NCBI GenBank assembly: GCA_047777415.1
Contig: JBKEEO010000001.1
Coordinates: 930,001-994,000 of the forward strand
Reading direction: 5' to 3'
DNA length: 64,000 nucleotides
Source: Caproicibacter sp047777415
GTDB taxonomy: Bacteria > Bacillota > Clostridia > Oscillospirales > Acutalibacteraceae
Shown in pieces: positions 42,373 through 51,010 of this stretch. Below the pieces are notes generated by a model. The model saw only the letters and a program-made list of their open reading frames with translations. It did not search any database and was not told the origin of the DNA. How positions within the stretch are numbered: the first letter of the stretch is position 1; each line of letters opens with the position of its first letter. The translations under genes and the position numbers were made by a program.

Positions 42373-43569
42373 ATGACGCTTGAACAAATTCAGCAGGCGG
42401 CCCGCGCACTTGAGGGCGTTGTTCGAAAAACAGACTTAATGGAAGCCCCGCGCATCAACCCGGAGGGGCAGATTTATCTAAAACCGGAAAATCTCCAAAT
42501 TACCGGTTCCTTCAAAGTGAGGGGGGCGTATCATAAAATTAGCCGCTTGTCCGAGGAGGAAAAGGAAAAAGGAGTTATTGCCTGCTCCGCCGGAAACCAT
42601 GCGCAGGGTGTTGCACTGGCTGCCGCGAAAAGCGGCATTCCCGCGCTGATCTGTATTCCTGAGGGTGCACCGATCTCTAAAGTGGAAGCCACAAAATCAT
42701 ACGGCGCGCAGGTTCGTTTGGTAAAAGGCGTGTATGACGATACATACCGGGAGGCGTGCAGACTGCAGAAAGAGAGCGGTGCCACGTTTATTCATCCGTT
42801 CGATGACCCGGATGTCATTGCGGGGCAGGGAACGATTGGGCTGGAGATTATGGAACAGCTGGCCGATGCGGACGCAGTTATTGTACCAATCGGCGGCGGC
42901 GGACTCGCTGCAGGTGTTGCCTGCGCAGTCAAATCCATACGCCCGCAGTGCAAAGTCTATGGTGTGCAGGTAACCGGCGCACCGTCGATGATGCGGGCGC
43001 TCAAAAATAAAAAGATAGAGCCGATTCCGCGTGTTTCCACATTTGCGGACGGAATTGCCGTGAAATGCCCGGGACAGATAACCTATAACATGTGCAGGGA
43101 GTATGTTGACGAAATCGTCACCGTAACAGATGATGAAACCGCCGCGGCAATTCTGGCACTGATGGAGCAGCACCGATTGATTGCCGAGGGGGCAGGAGCG
43201 GTGTCAGTGGCGGCCGCCATGTTCAACCGTGTGGACGTTCGTGGAAAAAAGACGGTTTGTTTGGTTTCCGGCGGAAATATAGACGTTACGATTTTGTCCC
43301 GCGTAATCAGCCGCGGACTCATCCGAGCCGGACGGCAGGGGAAACTGGTTATTGAACTGGTTGACAAGCCCGGTGAACTGAGAGAGGTTTCGGCCGTCAT
43401 TGCAGAACTTGGCGGCAATGTGGTTTCCGTGAGGCATGACCACTCCGGAGATGAAGCCGATATCACATCGTGCACACTGTCCATCGGCGTGGAAACGCGC
43501 GACCGCGACCATCTCAATCGTATTCGAGACGCCGTTGTACGCGCGGGATATCATATTTTGGAAAGCTGA
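42373..43569 (+). CDS. ilvA: Threonine deaminase
   Basis: PLP enzyme converting threonine to 2-oxobutyrate, the first step to isoleucine, 398 aa. PLP lysine K48 (ITGSFKVRGAYHK), ACSAGNHAQGVALAA, the phosphate loop GGGGLAAG and SGGNID; the last 75 residues form one ACT-like domain (VIELVDKPGELREVSAVIAELGG). With a single short regulatory domain it resembles the TdcB/short-IlvA group. ATG 42373 follows AGGATG; GTG 42364 would add three residues. Placed between ilvB and ridA, so a biosynthetic role is likely. Confidence 0.93.
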   Translation: MTLEQIQQAARALEGVVRKTDLMEAPRINPEGQIYLKPENLQITGSFKVRGAYHKISRLSEEEKEKGVIACSAGNHAQGVALAAAKSGIPALICIPEGAPISKVEATKSYGAQVRLVKGVYDDTYREACRLQKESGATFIHPFDDPDVIAGQGTIGLEIMEQLADADAVIVPIGGGGLAAGVACAVKSIRPQCKVYGVQVTGAPSMMRALKNKKIEPIPRVSTFADGIAVKCPGQITYNMCREYVDEIVTVTDDETAAAILALMEQHRLIAEGAGAVSVAAAMFNRVDVRGKKTVCLVSGGNIDVTILSRVISRGLIRAGRQGKLVIELVDKPGELREVSAVIAELGGNVVSVRHDHSGDEADITSCTLSIGVETRDRDHLNRIRDAVVRAGYHILES

Positions 43570-43584
43570 GAAGGAGAGTTTAAC

Positions 43585-43962
43585 ATGAAAACAACTGTGT
43601 ATACACAAAACGCACCGGAGGCTATCGGCCCCTACTCCCAGGCTGTTGTGGCGGGAAATTTGGTGTTTACCAGCGGACAGATTCCGATTGTGCCTCAAAC
43701 AGGAAAAATTGTTGCAGGGGATATTGCCGCACAAACCGAACAGGCCCTGAAAAATGTGGGGGCAATTCTCAAGGCTGCCGGCGTCGGGTATGAAGATGTA
43801 GTGAAAACGACCTGCTTTTTGAAAAATATGGATGATTTTGCTGCATTCAATGAGGTTTATGCAAAGTACTTCACAAAAAAACCGGCACGTTCCTGCGTTG
43901 CCGTTCGGGAACTGCCAAAGGGAGTTCTCGTGGAAGTAGAAGCCATCGCAGTGTTGAAATAA
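43585..43962 (+). CDS. ridA: RidA family enamine/imine deaminase
   Basis: A 125-residue YjgF/YER057c/UK114 protein that hydrolyses the reactive 2-aminoacrylate and 2-aminocrotonate released by threonine/serine dehydratases. Conserved segments: APEAIGPYSQAVVAGNLVFTSGQIP, VVKTTCFLKNMDDFAAFNEVY, and the catalytic Arg in PARSCVAVRELPKG. ATG 43585 follows AGAAGGAGAG, 15 bases after ilvA, a direct metabolic pairing. Confidence 0.96.
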   Translation: MKTTVYTQNAPEAIGPYSQAVVAGNLVFTSGQIPIVPQTGKIVAGDIAAQTEQALKNVGAILKAAGVGYEDVVKTTCFLKNMDDFAAFNEVYAKYFTKKPARSCVAVRELPKGVLVEVEAIAVLK

Positions 43963-43973
43963 TCCGCATGATG

Positions 43974-44002
43974 ATACCGCCGTCCTTTTGGGGCGGCGGT
44001 AT
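43974..44002 (+). terminator. Hairpin after ridA, T-run separated by distance
   Basis: ATACCGCCG (43974-43982) pairs with CGGCGGTAT (43994-44002). No T-run follows directly; the nearest (about 44027-44037) is where IS copy B has inserted. Termination efficiency is doubtful. Confidence 0.5.
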
Positions 44003-44037
44003 GCGTAAAGACACTGTTTGGTTGGCTTTTGTTTTTT

Positions 44038-45418
44038 GGCTCTATAATAAATGTTGGGGTGTAACGAATAGGGTCTGCGAAAAGGGAGCAAAAAAGTAGA
44101 GCATATTCGATGAAAAACCTTTAAAATGGAGATTACCACACCACCATTTGGGAGGTCATCGATATGCTCTGTACTCATTCTATCGAAAAATTGCTTGGAT
44201 TAAAAGGGGTAATCGTAAAAAATGTGAGGCAATTGCCTGATAAAACGGAAATTTTTATTGAGTTACCGAGAAAACCGCATGTTTGCCCCTGTTGTGGCCA
44301 TCAAACCAGCTACGTTCATGATTACCGTTGTCAAACAGTAAAAGACATTCCCGCTTTTGGCAAACATACCTCCCTGATTCTACGAAAGCGCCGATATCGC
44401 TGCCATTCTTGTGGAAAGCGTTTCTTTGAGGATAATTCGTTTTTGCCTAGATATCATCGCATGACAAACCGTTTAGCCTCATATATCATTTCAAAGCTTT
44501 CCGACGTGCGTTCTTTTACCAGTGTAGCACGTGAAGTAAATCTATCTGTTTCAACTATTATCCGGATTTTCGATTGTATCCACTATGGAAAGCCACAGCA
44601 ATTACCCGAAGTCGTATCAATTGATGAGTTTAAAGGCAATACAAGCGGAGAGAAATATCAGTGCATTCTGACCGATCCGGTCCGTCACCGAATCCTTGAT
44701 ATTCTTCCTGCTCGTTACAACCACAAACTGACAGAATATTTCAGCCGGATTGACCGTTCTCAAACCAAACATTTTGTCAGCGATATGTGGAGTACATACG
44801 CCGGTATTGCTCAAACATATTTTAAAGATTCAATTTATGTCATTGACAAATATCATTACATTCGCCAAGTATTTTGGGCCTTTGAAGCCGTTCGCAAGGA
44901 AGAACAGAAAAAATTCAGTAAAACCCGAAGAATTTATTTTAAACGCTCCCGAATCTTACTGAACAAGCGATATCAATTTCTCACTCCGGAGCAAAAGCAA
45001 CAGGTCGATCTTATGCTCTATGCCAGCAACCGTCTGCTGACAGCCTACTCTCTTAAAGAACAGTTCTTCAAAGTCCTGGATTCTCCCGATAGTCAATCTG
45101 CACGGACAGCGCTATCCCATTGGATTATGGCCGCACAAAACAGTGGTCTTTCAAGATTTGTTGCTTGTGGAAATACCATGGTCCGCTGGTCAAAAGGTAT
45201 TCTAAATTCGTTTGATTGTCCTTACACCAATGGTTTTACCGAAGGGGTTAACAACAAGATTAAGGTACTCAAACGCAATGCCTACGGTTATCGTAATTTT
45301 CGTCGCTTCCGCAATCGTATTCTTCACATGTTCCATCATTTGACAAAAAATGGAGCAGCTTAGCGCCGCTCCATCCGGTGTTTCCATTTTGGGTTACCCC
45401 AACTATTGACATAGAGCC
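44038..45418 (+). mobile_element. ISL3-family insertion sequence, copy B
   Basis: A 1381-bp element with the same ends as copy A (GGCTCTATAATAAATG left; inverted GGCTCTATGTCAATAG right), flanked by the 8-bp direct repeat TGTTTTTT (44030-44037 and 45419-45426). It sits between convergent genes (ridA and the CmpB-type gene) and disrupts no recognisable ORF. Orientation is opposite to copy A. Confidence 0.93.
44164..45363 (+). CDS. ISL3-family transposase (copy B)
   Basis: A 399-residue DDE transposase with CPCCGH and CHSCGKRF zinc-finger motifs, catalytic Asp in VVSIDEFKGN, Asp in HFVSDMWSTY and Glu in NGFTEGVNNKIK. Intact, starting at ATG 44164 behind GGGAGGTC. Substitutions relative to copy A include S for V in NRLASYI, R for C in VAREVN, SRI for GQL and SPDSQ for SSDSV. 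Confidence 0.93.
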   Translation: MLCTHSIEKLLGLKGVIVKNVRQLPDKTEIFIELPRKPHVCPCCGHQTSYVHDYRCQTVKDIPAFGKHTSLILRKRRYRCHSCGKRFFEDNSFLPRYHRMTNRLASYIISKLSDVRSFTSVAREVNLSVSTIIRIFDCIHYGKPQQLPEVVSIDEFKGNTSGEKYQCILTDPVRHRILDILPARYNHKLTEYFSRIDRSQTKHFVSDMWSTYAGIAQTYFKDSIYVIDKYHYIRQVFWAFEAVRKEEQKKFSKTRRIYFKRSRILLNKRYQFLTPEQKQQVDLMLYASNRLLTAYSLKEQFFKVLDSPDSQSARTALSHWIMAAQNSGLSRFVACGNTMVRWSKGILNSFDCPYTNGFTEGVNNKIKVLKRNAYGYRNFRRFRNRILHMFHHLTKNGAA

Positions 45419-45435
45419 TGTTTTTTTAAATCCGG

Positions 45436-46242
45436 TTACCGGCGGCGGATGAAATTGCTGTAATTTTGCAGTAAGTAACGGATGCGCTGAAGAGATTCGT
45501 TGTTTTTTACACTACGCATGGTTGGGAACGCGCGGATAATTCGGCGCTGCAGCAGATGAAATCCGGATTCCAGTTTTGCTTTTTTTTCAAAAAGAAATCT
45601 AAGACGTGTTTTCGTGCTTTCGTCAAGCCGGGAGACAATCGTGCTTTGCAAAATCTCCAGCTTGTCAACGCGGGCGGTATGTGCCTTTTCTTTGATTTCG
45701 TCCAGCACTTGCTGCAGTTCGGCGAGCTTGTCGTTCAAGCTGGTGATTTCCACAACGGACAGCGCAGTATCTGCCAGCAGATAAAGGGCAAGTCCCCAAA
45801 ACAGCCAGCTGAGAGTACGCTGCGGGATTAGCAGAAGCAGATTCAACAACAAAGGCTGCAAGTAGTTCACTGTTATGATGCCCATAATCCCGAACATCGT
45901 GGAATTTTGCAGGCAGACTCGTCCGTGAATTTGAAATCGATATTTCGAATAATCCCAATATCTGGTGTGGAACAGCGTTTCCAGAAGAAGGCCTGTCCCA
46001 TATTCCACCAGGCTGGCCAAAAACGCGCCCGCAAAAAATAATGGAATTATTTGTCCCTTCAGAGGTGTGAGAATCTCCACGATAAGAACAGCGCCGGCAC
46101 CGTAAATCGGGCAGAACGGCCCGGTTAAAAAACCTCGGTTAATGAATTTCCTTCCGCGGATGGAGCAATAGATGCTTTCGCACAACCATCCGAGAAAGCT
46201 GTATATCATGAACAAAAGAAACAAAATTCGGATATTGTTCAT
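45436..46242 (-). CDS. Putative ABC transporter permease, CmpB-type membrane protein
   Basis: A 268-residue membrane protein of the family annotated as ABC_trans_CmpB. The N-terminal 165 residues hold about five helices with MIYSFLGWLCESIYCSI, RGFLTGPFCPIYGAGA and HGRVCLQNSTMFGIMG; the C-terminal 100 residues are a basic, coiled-coil-like cytoplasmic part. Despite the name no ATPase is near, and actual function is unproven. It starts at ATG 46242, downstream of the flippase in the same direction with a 55-base gap. Confidence 0.78.
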   Translation of the reverse strand: MNNIRILFLLFMIYSFLGWLCESIYCSIRGRKFINRGFLTGPFCPIYGAGAVLIVEILTPLKGQIIPLFFAGAFLASLVEYGTGLLLETLFHTRYWDYSKYRFQIHGRVCLQNSTMFGIMGIITVNYLQPLLLNLLLLIPQRTLSWLFWGLALYLLADTALSVVEITSLNDKLAELQQVLDEIKEKAHTARVDKLEILQSTIVSRLDESTKTRLRFLFEKKAKLESGFHLLQRRIIRAFPTMRSVKNNESLQRIRYLLQNYSNFIRRR

Positions 46243-46297
46243 TCGCTTAACCCCACCTTAAATTCAAGGTACAGTTTAGCGATTCCTGCGGGGTTTG

Positions 46298-47683
46298 TCA
46301 AATGAAATATAGGACTGCTTTTTTGAGCAGAGTCATCACATAATAGAGCAGCGCACCCGTAACCGCAGGAAAGACAATCCAGTCGACAATATCCACTTTT
46401 AGCTCGGTTACTTTCAGCAGTCGGCTGATGCTTAGGGAAGCATTGTAGATTTCACTGAAAAACAGAATGGCGAGATAGGCGCGGATGCCGTAGACGGGGA
46501 TGAGAGCTGAAATCAGCGCAACGCGCATAATGGAATCGCTGAAATTGTATTTTAGGGAATACATCTGTTGGTCCAGTCCTTTTAGCATATTGTCCACCAT
46601 GTTATCTAAATACATCAGCGGGGCAATGGGCGCCATGATGCGCAGAATATTGGCAGCTTGGGAACTGCCGAAGAATATCCGTCCGATTTCGTCGGCAAAC
46701 ACAATCAGCACCGCACTGGTAATAAAACCGAACATCAGCGTGGTGCGAAACGCATGCTCTGCGGAATACTGTACAGCGCGGCTGTGACCATGCGCCGCCT
46801 CCTGCGCAATTTCCGGAATCAGCAGCATGGCAACCGAGGTGACAAACGACATTGGAAAGTAGATGACCGGCATCACAATGCCATGCATGACGCCGTACTG
46901 TGCCAGCGCAGCGGTTCCTTCAGCGCCGAATTTTCGCAGGCCGGCGGGTATCAGCAAGTTTTCTGCGCTGAACAGAGAACTGCGCAGAAAAGAACCGACC
47001 AGCATGGGAACCGCAATATGCAGAATGTTTTGCAGTACATGCGTTTGTGTTCTATTGTCTTTGGCAAGGCTGTGCCGACGAATATAAAGAACAAAGGCGA
47101 CGACTACATAGGCACATGCCGCCGCTTCACTGATGGTGGAGCCCAGCATCAGCGCGTTGAGCTGCGGCAGCTGTGTGCGGGTCAGCAGCAGATAGGAAAC
47201 ACCGATGGTTGCGAGCTGTTCCCAAAATTCGCCCAACATGGGAATTACAATGTTGCGGTTGGCAAAGAAATAGCCTTTTAGGCATGCGCAGGCCGCGATA
47301 AACGGTAGCCCGGGCGCAAGCAGACGAAGTGGAACGGCAGCCGCGGGGGTTCCGATTAATCGGCTGGCCGCGAAATCCGAGACGGCAACCAGAACGGTAC
47401 CCGCCGCAAAACTCATCGCAAGGGCGAAGGACAGACACCCCATCAGATACCTTTTTGAACCCTTGCCTTCCGCAACCATGCGTGTGACGGCAAGGCCGAT
47501 TCCAGAGGTGCATGCCGTGATGCCGAGCGAAAATATAGAAAAAATCAACTGATAGATTCCCACCCCGCTTGCGCCAATCCAGGAACAAATGCAGGAACGA
47601 AACCAAAGTCCTGAAAAGCGCAGGGCGACGGAGCCTGCAGTCATGAGAATTGCGTTTTTTATGAATAAATGTTTTCGATTCAT
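46298..47683 (-). CDS. MATE/MVF-type flippase, SpoVB-like
   Basis: A 461-residue polysaccharide-biosynthesis/oligosaccharide-flippase membrane protein with about 12-14 helices. ASGVGIYQLIFSIFSLGITACTSGIGLAVTRMVAEG and YFPMSFVTSVAMLLIPEIAQEAA resemble SpoVB/MurJ-superfamily lipid flippases of sporulating Firmicutes. Could serve cortex or wall precursor export; which lipid is not visible. Transcribed divergently from prmA; 47684-47802 holds the promoters. Confidence 0.85.
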   Translation of the reverse strand: MNRKHLFIKNAILMTAGSVALRFSGLWFRSCICSWIGASGVGIYQLIFSIFSLGITACTSGIGLAVTRMVAEGKGSKRYLMGCLSFALAMSFAAGTVLVAVSDFAASRLIGTPAAAVPLRLLAPGLPFIAACACLKGYFFANRNIVIPMLGEFWEQLATIGVSYLLLTRTQLPQLNALMLGSTISEAAACAYVVVAFVLYIRRHSLAKDNRTQTHVLQNILHIAVPMLVGSFLRSSLFSAENLLIPAGLRKFGAEGTAALAQYGVMHGIVMPVIYFPMSFVTSVAMLLIPEIAQEAAHGHSRAVQYSAEHAFRTTLMFGFITSAVLIVFADEIGRIFFGSSQAANILRIMAPIAPLMYLDNMVDNMLKGLDQQMYSLKYNFSDSIMRVALISALIPVYGIRAYLAILFFSEIYNASLSISRLLKVTELKVDIVDWIVFPAVTGALLYYVMTLLKKAVLYFI

Positions 47684-47802
47684 TTCAGCCCACCTTTATG
47701 CCTTATACTCAAATGTATTCGGGCAGTGGGCAAAATAAGTCTGTATTTTTTATCTGTACTCCGTTATAATTAAAAATAAAGTACTGAAAGCGGAGGAATC
47801 TG

Positions 47803-48723
47803 ATGGACTGGACAGAAGTGAAAATTACGGTGGATGCACAGCAGGCGGATGCGGCGGGCGATATCGCTCAAATGACGGTCCCCTACGGCATTTATATTGA
47901 AGATTATTCCCATCTGCAGGAAGAAGTGGAGCAGATAGCGCATATTGACTTAATCGATGAAGAGTTGTTAAAAAAAGACCGCTCGAAGGCGGTTGTGCAT
48001 GTTTATATCGCTCCGGAGGACAGCCCTGCGGAGGCTATTGCATTTTTAAGTGAACGGTATAATGCATGTGGTATCCGGCATAAAATTGAAACGGCGTCCT
48101 GTGCACAGGAAGATTGGATAAACAACTGGAAGCAGTATTTTCATCCGATTCCCGTCGGTAAAAAGCTGCTGATTCGCCCGGATTGGGAACAGACGGATAA
48201 TCCGGAGGGACGTGTGGTGCTGGACTTAGAGCCGGGTATTGCGTTCGGCACAGGAACGCACGAAACAACGCGCCTGTGCATGGAGTTCCTGGAGGAATTT
48301 GTAACTCCCGGTTGTTCCATGCTTGACGTTGGCTGCGGCAGCGGGATACTTGCAATCGCGGCACTGCTGCTTGGAGCGGAGCGCGCCGTGGGTGTGGACA
48401 TCGACCCGCTTGCGGTTAAGACCGCCGAAGAAAATGCTCGGCGCAATCATGTGGAAAATCGCTTTACGGGTATTTGCGGCAGTTTGACCGAACAGGTGGA
48501 GGGTACCTACCAGGTTGTCGCGGCAAATATCGTGGCTGATGTTATTTTGGAGCTTCTCCACAATATCGGCGACTTTATGGCACCGGACGCCGTCTTGATT
48601 TTAAGCGGCATCATTGATGAGCGTGAGCAGGATGTCCTGGAAGGACTTCAAAGCTCCTTTACTGTTATTGGGCGGCGGGAAGAAAAAGGATGGGTCGCCC
48701 TTGCTGTAAAGAAAAATATTTAA
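47803..48723 (+). CDS. prmA: Ribosomal protein L11 methyltransferase
   Basis: SAM-dependent trimethylation of ribosomal protein L11. 306 aa: N-terminal L11-recognition domain (MDWTEVKITVDAQQADAAGDI), linker, and C-terminal methyltransferase domain with LEPGIAFGTGTHETTRLC, the SAM loop LDVGCGSGILAIAALLLGA and VAANIVADVI. ATG 47803 follows AGCGGAGGA; a TATAAT at 47765-47770 is the probable -10. Confidence 0.95.
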   Translation: MDWTEVKITVDAQQADAAGDIAQMTVPYGIYIEDYSHLQEEVEQIAHIDLIDEELLKKDRSKAVVHVYIAPEDSPAEAIAFLSERYNACGIRHKIETASCAQEDWINNWKQYFHPIPVGKKLLIRPDWEQTDNPEGRVVLDLEPGIAFGTGTHETTRLCMEFLEEFVTPGCSMLDVGCGSGILAIAALLLGAERAVGVDIDPLAVKTAEENARRNHVENRFTGICGSLTEQVEGTYQVVAANIVADVILELLHNIGDFMAPDAVLILSGIIDEREQDVLEGLQSSFTVIGRREEKGWVALAVKKNI

Positions 48724-48750
48724 TATACTGTAGGATTAAACCCAAAGCAA

Positions 48751-48787
48751 GCCCGCCGAAAAAATCGGCGGGCTGATTGTTTTTTTA
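48751..48787 (+). terminator. Intrinsic terminator after prmA
   Basis: GCCCGCCGA (48751-48759) pairs with TCGGCGGGC (48765-48773); T-run begins at 48780. Lies between convergent prmA and pheA. Confidence 0.88.
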
Positions 48788-49900
48788 TTCAATTTCCGGA
48801 TAATTCCCAAGGAATGAAAAGCGGGAAACTTCCTCCGAAAGCGCACAGAGCAGGTCAAGGGTTTTTGCGTCTGCGACGGAACCGGAAAAATCGAGGTAGA
48901 AATCATATTCGAAGTTACGCCCTGGAATCGGTCTGGATTCAATTTTTGTGAGGTTGAGTCCGGCAGCGGCAAAACGAGCCAGAACGGAGTAAAGCGTTCC
49001 CGTACGGTGCGGTACTGAAAAGCACAGGCTGATTTTATTTGCGTTTGGGGGAATCAGCAGGCTGCGTCCAATGGCGATAAAACGTGTGCGGTTGCCGTCA
49101 ATATCCTGAACATTGCGCTCCAGCATATTTAGGCCGAACTGTGCTGCTGCGTGTTCCGAGCAAAGCGCCGCAGCCCCGTGTTCCTGTGCAGCCAAAGCTG
49201 CCGCTTGGGCCGTGCTGGAACATTCGGATGAGGGAACTCCCAGAGAGGTGAGGTACTCGGCGCATTGTCGCAGCGCTTGTGCATGGGAATAAACGATGCG
49301 CACATCCTTTTTGTCTGCCGCAAGGGAGGCCAGACAATGTCGAACAGAAAGCCCGATTGCGGCTACAATGAAAAAACGGTATTTTAAAATTAGGTCGTAA
49401 ACCTCGCTGACGGAACCTGCGGAGGAGTTTTCCACCGGCAAAACAGCCAAGTCTGCATCACCATGTTCCACGGCGGCAAAAATCGAGGGAAAATCCGGGA
49501 AAAAGACAGGTGAAGCTTTCGGATATAAACGCGAAAGTGCCTCGTGGGAGTAGGAACCTTTCTGACCCAGACATGCAACAGTCTGCGGCTTTTCCGGATG
49601 CCTTGACGCTTGCTGTATTGCTTGACGCAGGGTGCTGCCGCTGCCCAGCGCACTGTGCTGGACTTCCCGACTCATCACCATCAGGTTGGAAAAAAGAATG
49701 CGGGCCTGTCCGCCGTATTCACCGGCCTTTTGAGCAACGTCGTCCAGAATTTCCTGCTCCCTCGCTTGATTAAATATCGGAAGGTTCTTTTGACGTTTTA
49801 CTTCCGCCACTTGTTTTGCGCAAGCCATACGGCGCAGAAAAAGTTCCAAAATCTCATCATCGATTTTGTCAATTTGCTTTCTCAGTTCTTCCAGACTCAT
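48785..49900 (-). CDS. pheA: Bifunctional chorismate mutase/prephenate dehydratase
   Basis: Converts chorismate to prephenate and on to phenylpyruvate. 371 aa: AroQ-type chorismate mutase (1-88, LRKQIDKIDDEILELFLRRM), prephenate dehydratase (about 105-285, with VACLGQKGSYSHEAL, VENSSAGSV and the catalytic NRTRF), and a C-terminal ACT domain with the Phe-binding ESRP. ATG 49900 has AAAGG upstream. Last gene of the aromatic operon, 39 bases after aroC. Confidence 0.95.
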   Translation of the reverse strand: MSLEELRKQIDKIDDEILELFLRRMACAKQVAEVKRQKNLPIFNQAREQEILDDVAQKAGEYGGQARILFSNLMVMSREVQHSALGSGSTLRQAIQQASRHPEKPQTVACLGQKGSYSHEALSRLYPKASPVFFPDFPSIFAAVEHGDADLAVLPVENSSAGSVSEVYDLILKYRFFIVAAIGLSVRHCLASLAADKKDVRIVYSHAQALRQCAEYLTSLGVPSSECSSTAQAAALAAQEHGAAALCSEHAAAQFGLNMLERNVQDIDGNRTRFIAIGRSLLIPPNANKISLCFSVPHRTGTLYSVLARFAAAGLNLTKIESRPIPGRNFEYDFYLDFSGSVADAKTLDLLCALSEEVSRFSFLGNYPEIE

Positions 49901-49939
49901 GGCAAAGACCTTTCTATCTATAGTATACGGGCAATCCGA

Positions 49940-51010
49940 TTACGGCAAAAGATTGATAACAGCCAGCGCCGCTGCAGCCTCCACCGCGGGAACCGCCCGC
50001 GGCACGATGCACGGGTCGTGCCGTCCTTTTACAATCAGTTCTTCCGATTTTCCCGTTTTCAGATTGATGCTTTGTTGGGCAAGCCCAATGGATGGTGTGG
50101 GTTTGAACGCGGCCCGGAATACAATAGGCATCCCGGTTGTGATTCCGCCCAGAATTCCGCCGGCGTTGTTTGTTTTTGTCCGCACGGTCGAGGATTGGTC
50201 ATATAGGAATGGGTCATTGTTTTGGCTGCCGAATAGAGTAGCAGAAGAAAAACCGGCACCGAATTCCACACCTTTGCATGCGGGGATACCAAACAAAATG
50301 GAAGAAAAAACCGATTCCACACCGTCGGACAGCGGCCCGCCGAAACCTGCCGGAATCCCCGTCACCGCACATTCAATGACGCCCCCGACACTGTCCTGCC
50401 GACGGCGGGCGTTCTCAATCTCTGCCCGCATGGCGGTTTCCGCTTCGGGGCGAATGGTGGGAAAATATCGGGATGAAAGGTCGTCAAGCAGTGACGGCGG
50501 AATATTTGCAGGGTCAAATGCAAAATCGAAAACCTCGTGAACAGAAAGAACATGAGCGCCGATTGTAATGGAGCGCCGCTGCAGAATTTGTCGGCAGACC
50601 GCTCCCGCGAACACCAGCGGCGCTGTCAGACGGCCGGAAAAATGCCCGCCGCCGCGCACGTCCTGAAATCCGCCGTACCGCACATGTGCTGTGTAGTCCG
50701 CATGTCCGGGGCGAGGAACATTGCGCAGGTTTTCATAATCACCAGAACGCGTGTTGGTATTTTCAATTACAGCACACAACGGTGCGCCGGTTGTCCTGTT
50801 TTGGAGCATACCGCTTAAAATTTTTGGAATGTCCGCTTCCTTTCGCGGGGTGGTGGAAGCGTCCCGTCCCGGAGCTCGGCGGGCCATTTGTTTGGAGATT
50901 TCCTCAAAGTCAATTTCTTCGCCTGCAGGCAGCCCTTCCAACACGGCACCGATGGCCGTTCCGTGGCTTTCACCAAATATGGTTAATCGAACTTTATTGC
51001 CCCAAATCAT
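49940..51010 (-). CDS. aroC: Chorismate synthase
   Basis: FMN-dependent formation of chorismate from EPSP, 356 aa. Signatures: FGESHGTAIGAVLEGLPAG, RRAPGRDASTTPRKEAD, RPGHADYTAHVRYG, GGGHFSGRLTAP and the C-terminal GRHDPCIVPRAVPAVEAA. ATG 51010 is preceded by GGGAGGGAAAG and overlaps the end of aroA by 17 bases; ATG 51031 is a less likely longer start. Confidence 0.96.
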   Translation of the reverse strand: MIWGNKVRLTIFGESHGTAIGAVLEGLPAGEEIDFEEISKQMARRAPGRDASTTPRKEADIPKILSGMLQNRTTGAPLCAVIENTNTRSGDYENLRNVPRPGHADYTAHVRYGGFQDVRGGGHFSGRLTAPLVFAGAVCRQILQRRSITIGAHVLSVHEVFDFAFDPANIPPSLLDDLSSRYFPTIRPEAETAMRAEIENARRRQDSVGGVIECAVTGIPAGFGGPLSDGVESVFSSILFGIPACKGVEFGAGFSSATLFGSQNNDPFLYDQSSTVRTKTNNAGGILGGITTGMPIVFRAAFKPTPSIGLAQQSINLKTGKSEELIVKGRHDPCIVPRAVPAVEAAAALAVINLLP

